Of a stretch of DNA of 64,000 nucleotides, positions 52,448-61,063 are shown in pieces. Numbering within the stretch: position 1 is the first letter of the stretch; every line of letters starts with the position of its first letter. The DNA is taken from positions 1,116,001 to 1,180,000 of the forward strand of contig NZ_JAHKRR010000001.1 of NCBI RefSeq assembly GCF_018863395.1, given 5' to 3'. Below the pieces are notes generated by a model. That model searched no databases, was not told the DNA's origin, and saw only the letters and a list, made by a program, of their open reading frames with translations. The position numbers were made by a program, and so were the translations under genes. The stretch comes from Sinomicrobium weinanense. Lineage in GTDB: Bacteria; Bacteroidota; Bacteroidia; Flavobacteriales; Flavobacteriaceae.

Positions 52448-53026
52448 ATGAAACTGGTTTTTGCAACCCACAATAAGAACAAATTACACGAAGTAAAAGC
52501 ATTGCTGCCGGACAACATCGCACTCCTTGGCCTGGATGATATAGGTTGTGACGAAGATATTCCCGAAACTTCAGATACCATTGAAGGGAATGCCATCCAA
52601 AAAGCAGACTATATTAAAGAGAAATACGGCTATGACTGCTTTGCCGACGATACCGGGCTGGAGGTCGATGCCCTTGATGGTGCTCCGGGAGTGTACTCGG
52701 CCCGTTATGCCGGGGAAGCAAAAAATACGGACGACAATATAGAAAAGCTGTTGCGTGAACTTCGGAGCAAAGAGAACAGGAACGCCCGGTTCAAAACAGT
52801 GATCGCCCTTCACCTGAACGGGGAACGGGTACTCTTCGACGGTATTGTAAAAGGCCGTATCACTGAAGAAAGATCGGGTAAGGGCGGATTCGGGTATGAC
52901 CCCATATTCCTGCCGGAGGGTTATGAAAAGACTTTCGGAGAACTTCCCCTGGAAGTAAAGAACCGGATAAGCCACCGCGCCAGGGCCGTAAATCAGCTTA
53001 TTGATTATCTGAAAGAGATGAAATAG
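52448..53026 (+). CDS. rdgB: Non-canonical purine NTP pyrophosphatase (RdgB/HAM1)
   Basis: 192 residues. Motifs are VFATHNKNKLHEVKALL, DTIEGNAIQKADYI, CFADDTGLEVDALDGAPGVYSARYAG, GKGGFGYDPIF and SHRARAVNQL. It hydrolyses ITP, dITP and XTP to keep them out of DNA and RNA. Its stop is 6 bases from the stop of the convergent PAP2 gene. Confidence 0.98.
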   Translation: MKLVFATHNKNKLHEVKALLPDNIALLGLDDIGCDEDIPETSDTIEGNAIQKADYIKEKYGYDCFADDTGLEVDALDGAPGVYSARYAGEAKNTDDNIEKLLRELRSKENRNARFKTVIALHLNGERVLFDGIVKGRITEERSGKGGFGYDPIFLPEGYEKTFGELPLEVKNRISHRARAVNQLIDYLKEMK

Positions 53027-53032
53027 GCAGGG

Positions 53033-53893
53033 TTAAAATACACCTACCACTCCTACTCTTCCCGGGCCGACATTGAGGTTCCAGGACACTTTCCTGGCTT
53101 TTTTCTTATAGGGCGAGGCATATTTTGTGTCGAGATAGCTGTCTACGGCCTCTACTGTGGCTATACTTATGGCAACACTCAGCACTACGTCGGTCAACCA
53201 GTGAGCCCCTTCCCATAGACGGGAAACCGGCGGTATAAGCCCTACGGTGTAGATCCCGGCTTTGGCCCAGGGGTTATTTACCAGTTTGGCCAGGGCGTAA
53301 GCATTGGTAAAAGACAATATCGTATGCCCCGAAGGGAAGGAATGATAGTCTGCACTATCGGGAAAAGGGTCGAATGTGTCTTTGGATTTTCCCGTTCTTG
53401 GCCGGGCACGGCCTACCACCATTTTACTCACCTGCTGCAGCAAACCTGCGGCACTTGCCGAAGAAATAAGGAGCACTCCAGTCCTCCTCCATTTTTCATT
53501 TTTGGTGAACAGCCCCGTGAGGTAAACCGCTCCGGTAAGCATATAATTGTTCTGCGGGCTTCCGTAATACCATCCGTAATCGCGTATCACTTTGGGAATA
53601 TCATCCCGTTGCCGCATAAAGAAATCGCTGGCCTCTTCATCCACAAGATAAAGCAGGCCTGTGCCTGCCACTACCCCGCCAAAGGTAAGCCAGTCGTCTC
53701 CTTCCCAGTGAAAAGGGCGGCTGTAAACATATCCTATTCCACCAAGCATATTAACCCCGTCGTATTTGAACATCTGCCAGCGGGTCTTCTCTTTTTCAGG
53801 TTTTTCGATCTCCTGACCATTAGACAACAGGGAAATCCCCAGAAAACACAAAGCAAAAAGATTCCGTAGGTAAGTGGTATGAAGTTTAAGCAT
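53033..53893 (-). CDS. PAP2-family phosphatase, exported/membrane
   Basis: The frame continues to 54004, but its first 37 codons are a repeat-derived extension. ATG 53893 (MLKLHTTYLRNLFALCFLG) gives a signal sequence and 286 residues. The phosphatase triad motifs are KMVVGRARPRTG (C1), FPSGHTILSFTNAYALA (C2) and SRLWEGAHWLTDVVLSVAI (C3). The lipid phosphate phosphatase fold acts on undecaprenyl or phosphatidyl phosphates at the periplasmic face; the actual substrate is not decided. Confidence 0.92.
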   Translation of the reverse strand: MLKLHTTYLRNLFALCFLGISLLSNGQEIEKPEKEKTRWQMFKYDGVNMLGGIGYVYSRPFHWEGDDWLTFGGVVAGTGLLYLVDEEASDFFMRQRDDIPKVIRDYGWYYGSPQNNYMLTGAVYLTGLFTKNEKWRRTGVLLISSASAAGLLQQVSKMVVGRARPRTGKSKDTFDPFPDSADYHSFPSGHTILSFTNAYALAKLVNNPWAKAGIYTVGLIPPVSRLWEGAHWLTDVVLSVAISIATVEAVDSYLDTKYASPYKKKARKVSWNLNVGPGRVGVVGVF

Positions 53894-53949
53894 ATTTGAT
53901 CTGTCTTTTATCACAGTGCCCGAAAGGAGCCCAAAAACGGATCGCAAGA

Positions 53950-54217
53950 TACGACAAAAGGTCCGAAGTCCGAAGTTGGAGGTCAGGGGTTTTAGGGTAG
54001 ACATACCTTAGCTTTGAGTATTCGGGGATATGAACAGGAAAATTATAACTTGCATGTCAGAACACCAAAACCTGTTATCCTGAGCGCAAAAGTTTATACT
54101 GAGCGTAGTCGAAATAAAGGATTGAACCTTGATTCAATATTAAGATGCATGTCCTGTCTGAAGTCTACGTACATCAATTCTACTTCGGACTTCGGACTTC
54201 GGACTTCCGACCTAAAG
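53950..54217. repeat. Long-range inverted repeat pair (TCCGAAG repeats) around 53950-54217
   Basis: Left member at about 53959-53990: GGTCCGAAGTCCGAAGTTGG. Right member at about 54183-54213: CTTCGGACTTCGGACTTCGG, then CTTCCGACC. Each has tandem 7-base units, in opposite orientation. Between them at 54062-54115 lie the dispersed pieces ATCCTGAGCGC and CTGAGCGTAGTCG. The spacer carries no gene. Confidence 0.6.
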
Positions 54218-54874
54218 TCAGTTTTTCCCGGAGTTAAAAAAAGAAACCTTATAACCGGGGTTTTTCAATGTGAGTACATCGCCAATATCGCCCAGGATCT
54301 CGTCAACAAGGCCGTAATCTTTGGCTTCCGGGGCACTCATAAACCTGTCGCGCAAAAAGAGTTCTTCGATCTCTTTCCGTGTATGACCGGTATTGTTACC
54401 TATGATATGAAAAAGTTGCGCCTGGATACGCTCCTGCTCATGGGTGGCAATGCGCACATCCTCGGTATAACCTTTAGCCCCGCCGCTGGCCGGGTGCATG
54501 TGTACTGTGGCATGGGAAAGCGCATAACGTTTTCCTTTTGCCCCCGAGGTGAGCAATGCCGTGGCCATACTTCCCGTAAAACCCACGGCCACCGTAGATA
54601 CGGGGGCAGACATCATTTTAATAGTGTCATAAATGGCCATGCCTGCATAAACACTGCCTCCCGGGCTGTGGATATACAGATCTACCTTCTTTTTGGGGTC
54701 CTGGCTGTTGAGATAGAGCAACTGCGCCACGACAAGATTGGCCACCTGGTCGTCTATGGGCGAGCCCAGAAATACAATACGTTCTTTTAGTAACAGGCTG
54801 TATATGTCATAGGCCCGTTCTCCCCGGTCTCGGTTATCGATGACCATGGGGATCACTCCGGATGAAAATTCCAT
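54218..54874 (-). CDS. Divergent ClpP-family serine protease (second ClpP paralogue type)
   Basis: 218 residues. The fold and catalytic triad are present but off-consensus: Ser102 in VGFTGSMATALLTSG (usual GMAASMGAxLL), His127 in TVHMHPASGG (usual MIHQPxGG) and Asp176 in LRDRFMSAPEAKDYGLVDEI. The N-terminus has SLLLKERIVFLGSPIDDQVAN. Neither tig nor clpX is adjacent, unlike the usual clpP locus. It is probably the extra ClpP of Bacteroidota, forming mixed or specialised barrels; this is inferred. Confidence 0.9.
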   Translation of the reverse strand: MEFSSGVIPMVIDNRDRGERAYDIYSLLLKERIVFLGSPIDDQVANLVVAQLLYLNSQDPKKKVDLYIHSPGGSVYAGMAIYDTIKMMSAPVSTVAVGFTGSMATALLTSGAKGKRYALSHATVHMHPASGGAKGYTEDVRIATHEQERIQAQLFHIIGNNTGHTRKEIEELFLRDRFMSAPEAKDYGLVDEILGDIGDVLTLKNPGYKVSFFNSGKN

Positions 54875-54933
54875 TTTTTTAGATGTTAGATTTTAGATAT
54901 GAGATTTTAGATTTGGGGGATTGGGTGGGCGGG

Positions 54934-55215
54934 TTATATTTTATTATTAGCGGAAAAAATTTTTCGGATCCTCTTGCGGAAATTGTTGTGTTTTTCTTCG
55001 TGAAAAAGTTTGTGGTGTACTGATGCTATTTCGGTTTTCAGTTTTTTCCGTCCATAAGCCTGGATGTAGCCATAGGCGTCTTTTTGGGCGGCGAGTTTCT
55101 GCCTGAGGTCCTCGCTCAGGTATAGTTTTACATCCATCATCAGGGCATCAGCCCCGGTGTCTTTCCGGAAGATACGGTCTTCCAGTTGTTTGGTCTCAAG
55201 CCATGAAGTCTTCAT
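54934..55215 (-). CDS. Small basic protein overlapping the ECF sigma gene
   Basis: 93 residues, strongly charged, with no membrane segment or signal. It has a helical middle (SEDLRQKLAAQKDAYGYIQAYGRKKLKTEI) and a basic tail (NNFRKRIRKIFSANN). Its start at 55215 overlaps the end of the ECF sigma gene by 20 bases (to 55196), so the two are translationally coupled. A cytosolic anti-sigma or partner role is plausible from position, but there is no known domain to support it. Confidence 0.65.
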   Translation of the reverse strand: MKTSWLETKQLEDRIFRKDTGADALMMDVKLYLSEDLRQKLAAQKDAYGYIQAYGRKKLKTEIASVHHKLFHEEKHNNFRKRIRKIFSANNKI

Positions 55216-55744
55216 AGTGCAATGATTTTTCCCGGATCTTATTTCTCACTTTTTCCAGGCATTTATATTTCTGAACCGTCGCTGAACGCACACTTCGAAA
55301 ACCGAAGTGCCCCGCCATTTCCTTCATGCTGATTTTGTCGTAATAGAAGGCTTTCAGCATATCCATACATTTCTTCCCCGCCTGTTCCAGGAAATCTGCA
55401 ATATTTTCCCGTGCCGGGCTTCCAACAAGAGATACCCCGGCAATGTCTTCGGAAATACTGTTTTGCCCTGCCGCTTCGCTAAACCTGTTGCCTTCCGCAT
55501 ACATCCTGTACCAGAGCTTTTTGGCCACTCCCATCAGGTAAGCCCCCTCATTCCGTATGGCAGGAGCGTCCGGGGCAACTGCTTTTTCATAATAAACAAC
55601 AAGGCAGTCCTGGAAAATATCCCTGGCATCTTCCAAAGTCCCGCCCCGCTTTCGGACGTAGGTGGCTACATCGGGAAAAGACAGCTTATAGAGCCGCAAA
55701 AACAACTTTTCCCTTTCCCCGGGTGTTTTTATGTTATTTTGCAT
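55196..55744 (-). CDS. ECF-type RNA polymerase sigma factor
   Basis: 182 residues. Region 2 has YKLSFPDVATYVRKRGGTLEDARDIFQDCLVVYYEKA. Region 4 has LEQAGKKCMDMLKAFYYDKISMKEMAGHFGFRSVRSATVQKYKCLEKV, the HTH that reads the -35 box. It belongs to the Bacteroidota group with long linkers, not to the FecI type. The stop lies inside the downstream 93-residue gene. Confidence 0.88.
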   Translation of the reverse strand: MQNNIKTPGEREKLFLRLYKLSFPDVATYVRKRGGTLEDARDIFQDCLVVYYEKAVAPDAPAIRNEGAYLMGVAKKLWYRMYAEGNRFSEAAGQNSISEDIAGVSLVGSPARENIADFLEQAGKKCMDMLKAFYYDKISMKEMAGHFGFRSVRSATVQKYKCLEKVRNKIREKSLHYEDFMA

Positions 55745-56024
55745 AGCAGTTTATTAATGTATTTGACTTTATTCCGGTAACACTTCCGGAACGGCTTTTA
55801 TATCTATGTGTCCGTTCGGGCGGAAATATCACCCTGAAAAAACATATTTTTTTTATCCACATCTAATTTACGACCTTTTGCGGGTATCGAAAAAAACACT
55901 TTCACTCTCCTAACTATATCTGTCACAATTAATTCCGAAAACACAGGTCAAAACAAATAATTGGCAAAAAGTAACGAATAACCACGAATAAAGAGTACCT
56001 TTGCCCCTTATTTTAAATTAATAT
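55745..56024. promoter_or_regulatory. Divergent gap ECF sigma / DEAD helicase, with -7 box at 55996-56003
   Basis: The box TACCTTTG (55996-56003) is an exact TAnnTTTG match 22 bases before the helicase ATG. The rest is AT-rich with no gene. A cold-responsive leader might be expected for a DEAD helicase, but the predicted leader is short. Confidence 0.45.
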
Positions 56025-57737
56025 ATGAACAAATTTGAACAATTAGGACTGAACGAGGAGCTTTTAATGGCTATTGAAGATATGGGGTTTGAAACACCTT
56101 CCGAGGTACAGGAAAAAGCGATCCCGGTCCTTCTCGCCGATAATACCGACATGGTTGCCCTGGCACAAACCGGAACAGGGAAGACCGCTGCTTTCGGTTT
56201 TCCGCTCATCCAAAAGATCAACGCTAACGATAAGACCACACAGGGGCTTATCCTTTCGCCCACAAGAGAATTGTGCTTACAGATCGCCAACGAACTGAAA
56301 AACTATTCCAAATATGTCAAAGGCCTCCGCGTTGCGGCCATTTACGGCGGGGCGAGTATTACCGAACAGGCCAGGGATGTAAAGAAAGGGGCCCAGATCA
56401 TTGCGGCCACTCCGGGAAGAATGCAGGATATGATAAACCGGGGGATGGTAAACATATCGCAAATAGAATACTGCATACTCGATGAAGCGGATGAAATGCT
56501 GAACATGGGGTTCTATGAAGATATCACTTCTATCCTCTCTCATACTCCGGAAGAAAAGAACACCTGGCTGTTCTCTGCTACCATGCCCAAAGAGGTATCC
56601 ACTATTGCCAGGAAATTCATGCACAAGCCCGAAGAGATCACCGTTGGTGCCAAAAACTCCGGGACCGATACGGTACAGCACGAATACTATCTCGTAAACG
56701 GCAGGGATCGTTACCAGGCACTGAAACGCCTGGCCGATGCCAATCCGGATATATTCTCGGTTATATTTTGCCGAACCAAGAGAGACACGCAAAACGTAGC
56801 TGAGAAACTCATTGAGGACGGCTATAATGCTGCAGCGCTGCATGGCGACCTGAGCCAGAACCAGCGCGATATGGTTATGAAATCTTTCCGCACCCGTCAA
56901 ATACAGATGCTGGTAGCCACCGATGTGGCCGCAAGAGGGATCGATGTGGATGACATTACCCACGTGATCAATTATCAGTTGCCCGATGAAATAGAGACCT
57001 ACAACCACAGGAGCGGACGTACGGGCCGTGCCGGAAAATCAGGTATTTCCATGGTGATCGTTGCTAAAAGCGAACTGAGAAAGATAAAGGCTATCGAAAG
57101 GATCATCAAAAAACAGTTCGAAGCCAAAAAGGTCCCCAACAGCATGGAGATCTGTGAAATACAACTCTATCACCTGGCCAGCAAGATCAAGAATACCGAG
57201 ATCAACGAGGAGGTGGATCATTACCTTCCTGCCATTAACGATGTACTCCGGGACATTGACCGGGAAGATCTTATCAAAAAGATGGTCTCTGTGGAGTTTG
57301 GAAGGTTTTTCAACTATTACAAGAAGGCCAAAGACCTGAACGTAAGCAGCAGTGGAGGCCAAAACCATGCTTCTGCTCCCGAAGACCTTCCGGAAGGAGG
57401 GAACGTACGCTACTTTATAAATGTAGGTGAACGGGACGGTTATGACTGGAAGTCCCTGAAAGATTTCCTTCGGGATACCGTAGACCTTGGCCGGGACGAT
57501 ATTTTCAAGGTGGATGTCAAAGAGAGTTTTTCTTTTTTCAATACCGATGCCACGCACACTGAGGACATTCTCAGGACCTTTACCGATTTTAAAAAGAACG
57601 GGCGTTTTATCAATATCGAAATTTCCAAAAACCCCGGAGGAAGTAAGAAAGGCCGCGACCGGAATCGCAAAGGCAACAGGTTTTCCGCTTCGGACAAAGG
57701 CTTTGGTAAAAAAGGAAAAAAAGGGAGAAGACGATAA
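56025..57737 (+). CDS. deaD: DEAD-box ATP-dependent RNA helicase (DeaD/DbpA-like)
   Basis: 570 residues. Q motif (FEQLGLNEELLMAIEDMGFETPSEVQ), motif I AQTGTGKT, Ia PTRELCLQ, DEAD box LDEADEML, SAT, and lobe-2 HRSGRTGRAG are all intact. A C-terminal DbpA-type RNA-binding domain (VRYFINVGERDGYDW, DIFKVDVKESFSFFNTD) and a basic Gly/Lys/Arg tail follow. It remodels rRNA or mRNA, typically in ribosome assembly and cold growth. Monocistronic. Confidence 0.96.
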   Translation: MNKFEQLGLNEELLMAIEDMGFETPSEVQEKAIPVLLADNTDMVALAQTGTGKTAAFGFPLIQKINANDKTTQGLILSPTRELCLQIANELKNYSKYVKGLRVAAIYGGASITEQARDVKKGAQIIAATPGRMQDMINRGMVNISQIEYCILDEADEMLNMGFYEDITSILSHTPEEKNTWLFSATMPKEVSTIARKFMHKPEEITVGAKNSGTDTVQHEYYLVNGRDRYQALKRLADANPDIFSVIFCRTKRDTQNVAEKLIEDGYNAAALHGDLSQNQRDMVMKSFRTRQIQMLVATDVAARGIDVDDITHVINYQLPDEIETYNHRSGRTGRAGKSGISMVIVAKSELRKIKAIERIIKKQFEAKKVPNSMEICEIQLYHLASKIKNTEINEEVDHYLPAINDVLRDIDREDLIKKMVSVEFGRFFNYYKKAKDLNVSSSGGQNHASAPEDLPEGGNVRYFINVGERDGYDWKSLKDFLRDTVDLGRDDIFKVDVKESFSFFNTDATHTEDILRTFTDFKKNGRFINIEISKNPGGSKKGRDRNRKGNRFSASDKGFGKKGKKGRRR

Positions 57738-58060
57738 GAAACTGTTTTAATTTTATACTATGGAGGTTTGATTTTCAACATGGAATACGGCCTCCATATT
57801 TCCCGGCGTGTTTCTGACAAAAGTGTAAAGCCCCTTATTACACAGGCCTGTCTAACCGGGTTGTTACTGGGATTTCAACAGCAAACCAGCTGTTAATTGT
57901 ATATTAAAAAAATACGGAAACACGCACTTTTTTCATTTTGGTTTAGTATTTTTAGCCTCCGGACAAACCTTAACGGAAAGGGCTATATTTTTCAGATTGG
58001 GATTCACGAATGTACAGGAACATATCTCTTTCTACGCTCCCGGAAAAAATAAATTGACTA
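57738..58060. other. Intergenic region after deaD with a TATGGAGG/CCTCCATA hairpin
   Basis: A perfect 8-bp stem TATGGAGG (57759-57766) / CCTCCATA (57791-57798) with a 24-base loop may act as a weak transcript end. The remaining 260 bases are AT-rich with no gene; no exact TAnnTTTG box was found before the GTG at 58061. Confidence 0.45.
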
Positions 58061-58828
58061 GTGAAAAAGACAATTCCATTTATATTCTCCCTGTTTTTTA
58101 CGGTGTTATGCTTTTCTCAGGAAACAAGCAGCGTTAAAGGCGTGGTATTCAACACCAGTACTGATAAGACCATGGACAACGTACACGTGGTAAACCTCAA
58201 TCAGGTGATCGGTACCGTGACCAATTCCAACGGGGACTTCCAGATCACTGCCAGTGTCAATGACACGTTATATTTTTCCTTCCTCGGTTTTAAATCCATA
58301 AAGATCAGGGTGACCAATGACATGCTTAAATTCGACGGCACCCGGATAGGAATGACGGAACTTGCCTATGCCCTGGAAGAAGTGGTCTTAAAACCCTACA
58401 AACTCACAGGCTACCTGGAGATCGATGCCAAGAACATCCCTATAAACAATGCGGGACGGTACAGCATCTCCGGGCTTCCCAAGGGCTACGAAGCAGGAAA
58501 CGCCAATCCCGGAGCTATTTCCAAGGCGTTAGGCGCCATTTTTAACCCGGTGGATTTCCTGCATAATATCTTCGGCAAGAAACCCAGGGAAATGCGTAAG
58601 CTGCGAAAGATGAAAGAAGACGATGAAATACGTAATCTCCTGGCCTCTAAATTCGACCGAGAAACCCTGGGCGAACTTCTACAGATAGAGCGCGTAGACA
58701 TCGACGAAATATTGCGGAACTGCAACTATTCCAAAGATTTTATCCGTACTGCCAACGACCTCCAGATCCTGGATGCCATACACGATTGTTACGAAGAATA
58801 CAAAGTACTTAACCGCGTCGACCAATAA
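58061..58828 (+). CDS. Exported CarboxypepD_reg-like domain protein, GTG start
   Basis: 255 residues starting at GTG 58061, which gives a proper signal peptide (KKTIPFIFSLFFTVLCFSQ). The N-terminal carboxypeptidase-regulatory domain (SSVKGVVFNTSTDKTMDNVHVVNLNQ, GDFQITASVNDTLYFSFLGFKS) resembles the N-terminal domain of TonB receptors but has no plug or barrel. The C-terminal helical part has DFLHNIFGKKPREMRKLRKMKEDDEIRN. It is a conserved flavobacterial family of unknown role, probably periplasmic. The convergent trmH stop is 30 bases away. Confidence 0.8.
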   Translation: MKKTIPFIFSLFFTVLCFSQETSSVKGVVFNTSTDKTMDNVHVVNLNQVIGTVTNSNGDFQITASVNDTLYFSFLGFKSIKIRVTNDMLKFDGTRIGMTELAYALEEVVLKPYKLTGYLEIDAKNIPINNAGRYSISGLPKGYEAGNANPGAISKALGAIFNPVDFLHNIFGKKPREMRKLRKMKEDDEIRNLLASKFDRETLGELLQIERVDIDEILRNCNYSKDFIRTANDLQILDAIHDCYEEYKVLNRVDQ

Positions 58829-58857
58829 GATTATTTATTCGGAGTCCCGGAATAAGA

Positions 58858-59550
58858 TTATCTGTCTTTATCGTTCCCGCGGGTTTTAAACTCGCTATAT
58901 CCCGAATAATATCTTTTCAGGACATCTTCTGAACTCCTTATGCTTTTTTTGGCCCAGTCTATCCGTTTCTCCAGCACCTCTTCTTCCGTAAGCTGCCAGG
59001 AAATATCCGACCTTCGCAGTTTTTCGGTCAGGGTATGCAGGATGATGGCAGCTGAAACGGAAATATTAAGGCTTTCCGTAAATCCCGCCATCGGTATCTT
59101 TAAATAACCGTCAGCTTCAGCCATGACTTCTTCCGAAAGCCCTTCTTTCTCCGTACCGAAAAATAAGGCCGACTTTTCGGAAACATCAAAATCATCGACA
59201 AAACAGGAATCGTTATGCGGTGTGGTGGCGATGATCCGGTATCCCTTTTCCCGGAGTTCTTTTATACAGTTTTGTGTAGACGCATAGCGGTGCACATCCA
59301 CCCATTTCTGTGCCCCCATAGCTATGTTCTTGTCCAGTTGATGGCCAAAACGTTCCTCGATGATATGTGCTTTCTGTATTCCAAAAACATCACAGCTACG
59401 TATCACGGCACTGGTATTGTGCATTTGGTAAACGTCTTCTATGGCCACAGTAAAATGATTGGTCCGGCCGGATAGTATCTCTGCGAACTTTTGTTTTCTT
59501 TCCTCGGTGAGGAAGCCTTCCAGGTATTGCAGTAATGCAGTATCTGCCAT
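58858..59550 (-). CDS. trmH: tRNA (guanosine-2'-O-)-methyltransferase TrmH
   Basis: 230 residues. A SpoU/TrmH SPOUT enzyme: FTVAIEDVYQMHNTSAVIRSCDVFGIQ (motif 1), ALFFGTEKEGLSEEVM (motif 2) and LKIPMAGFTESLNISVSAAIILH (motif 3, knot). The N- and C-terminal helical extensions match TrmH, which methylates G18 in the tRNA D loop, rather than rRNA enzymes. Confidence 0.93.
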   Translation of the reverse strand: MADTALLQYLEGFLTEERKQKFAEILSGRTNHFTVAIEDVYQMHNTSAVIRSCDVFGIQKAHIIEERFGHQLDKNIAMGAQKWVDVHRYASTQNCIKELREKGYRIIATTPHNDSCFVDDFDVSEKSALFFGTEKEGLSEEVMAEADGYLKIPMAGFTESLNISVSAAIILHTLTEKLRRSDISWQLTEEEVLEKRIDWAKKSIRSSEDVLKRYYSGYSEFKTRGNDKDR

Positions 59551-59782
59551 TTGGGTTTACGAATTACGATTTTGGATTTACAATTTATCATTCCCGGTTC
59601 ACGAGCCTGACAAGGGGCTCAGGGCAAACTAAAACCCTGGGGAAAACTGCCCCAATTTACATTTTTTTGATCAACCGGAATATAAATGCTCTTCGTGTAT
59701 TCGTGGCAAAATAAATCACAACCACAATTTCCGGACACCACTAATCAAAAAATTAATATATTTCCGGGACAAAAGCAGTACG
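59551..59782. repeat. Intergenic gap with repeat remnants trmH / sirtuin
   Basis: This contains GACAAGGGGCTCAGGGCAAAC near 59609 (dispersed-repeat piece, read in fragments) and an AT-rich promoter zone for the sirtuin gene. No gene was seen. Confidence 0.4.
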
Positions 59783-60469
59783 ATGAAAAAAATAGTTGTT
59801 TTGACCGGTGCGGGGATCAGTGCGGAAAGCGGTATCAATACCTTCAGGGACGCTAACGGACTTTGGGAAGGGCACGACATCATGGAAGTAGCATCACCGG
59901 AAGGTTTCCGGAAAGATCCGGCACTGGTGCTGGATTTTTACAACAAACGGAGGCGGCAACTCTTCGAAGTAGGCCCGAATACCGCCCATTATGCCCTGGC
60001 CGACCTTCAAGAGGTATATCAGGTGAGCATTATCACTCAGAATGTGGACGATCTGCACGAACGGGCGGGAAGCAAAAATGTTGTCCACCTACACGGTGAG
60101 TTACTGAAAGCCCGCAGTACTTTTGACGAAGACCTGGTCTACGACTGGAAAAAAGACATCCACATCGGTGATTTTTGCGAACACCACCACCAGCTCAGGC
60201 CTCATATTGTCTGGTTTGGCGAAGCCGTGCCCATGATGGACAAAGCCATTTCTGAAGTAGCTGATGCTGATATCCTTATGGTGATCGGCACCTCCATGCA
60301 GGTATATCCCGCAGCAGGGCTGGTTCACTATACCCAAAAAAATATTCCTGTTTATTTTATAGACCCCAAACCCAATATTCAGGAAAACAGCATGGACAAC
60401 CTCACTATCATTGCCGAAAAGGCTACGACAGGTGTCCCAAAAGCCATTTTCCAAATCAAAAACCCCTGA
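59783..60469 (+). CDS. cobB: Sirtuin, NAD-dependent protein deacylase (class III-like) lacking zinc cysteines
   Basis: 228 residues. NAD site GAGISAESGINTFRDANGLWEG, QNVD (86-89), catalytic His104 in HLHGEL, and the C-terminal MVIGTSMQVYPAAGL. Tyr53 and Arg56 (YNKRRR) match the YxxR pattern of SIRT5-like desuccinylases and demalonylases. The usual CxxC...CxxC zinc module is missing: that region has only Cys132 (FCEHHHQLRPHIVWFGE). It is followed 3 bases later by a HEAT-like gene, so probably one transcript. Confidence 0.93.
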   Translation: MKKIVVLTGAGISAESGINTFRDANGLWEGHDIMEVASPEGFRKDPALVLDFYNKRRRQLFEVGPNTAHYALADLQEVYQVSIITQNVDDLHERAGSKNVVHLHGELLKARSTFDEDLVYDWKKDIHIGDFCEHHHQLRPHIVWFGEAVPMMDKAISEVADADILMVIGTSMQVYPAAGLVHYTQKNIPVYFIDPKPNIQENSMDNLTIIAEKATTGVPKAIFQIKNP

Positions 60470-60472
60470 ACA

Positions 60473-61063
60473 TTGCCAAAAGACATATATCACAAACTAC
60501 AATACGTAACCGCCCTGCGGAAACCCCGAAAGGAGCTCTCCGAAGAGATACTGGCCACTCCTTCCCTCTTTCCGGACCTGTTAAAGGCCTGCTTTGCGGA
60601 AGACAACAAGACTTCGACCAAAGCCTGTTGGGTACTCGAATTTGTCTGCAAGGAAAAACTCGAATGGATACTTCCGTATACAGACACTTTTATCGACAAT
60701 ATCCCGAAGCTAAAGGCCGACGGTGCTATAAGGTCCACCGGAAAAGTATACGAACTTCTTTGCGAATACTATTTCAGCAAACAGCAAAACCCGGTCAGGA
60801 AATCGCTTACTGAAGAACAGCTCGGAAAGATCGCAGAAACCTGTTTCGACTGGCTTATCGGAAATGAAAAAGTAGCTGTAAAGGCCTATGCCATGCGTTG
60901 CCTTTTCCTGCTCGGGAAAAAATTTCAATGGATATATCCGGAACTACAACTGGTACTCCAACAGGGTTACACCCAACACTCTGCTGCCTATCGCTCCAGG
61001 GCAAAACACATCCTGGACAAGATCAGGGAAATTGAGGTAGATGGAAACAGATTGATTGAATAG
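60473..61063 (+). CDS. HEAT-repeat-like flavobacterial protein, TTG start
   Basis: 196 residues, starting at TTG 60473, 3 bases after the sirtuin stop. All-helical, with repeated helical pairs (LFPDLLKACFAEDNKTSTKACWVLEFVCKEKLEWILPY, AYAMRCLFLLGKKFQWIYPELQLVLQQGY). It belongs to a conserved flavobacterial family that I recognise from genomes but with no known function. HEAT-like shape suggests a scaffold. Translational coupling to the sirtuin gene is likely. Confidence 0.75.
   Translation: MPKDIYHKLQYVTALRKPRKELSEEILATPSLFPDLLKACFAEDNKTSTKACWVLEFVCKEKLEWILPYTDTFIDNIPKLKADGAIRSTGKVYELLCEYYFSKQQNPVRKSLTEEQLGKIAETCFDWLIGNEKVAVKAYAMRCLFLLGKKFQWIYPELQLVLQQGYTQHSAAYRSRAKHILDKIREIEVDGNRLIE

Noticed and set aside
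53894-54004. N-terminal extension of the PAP2 frame
   Set aside because: It is translated from dispersed repeat sequence, and a signal sequence starts properly at 53893.
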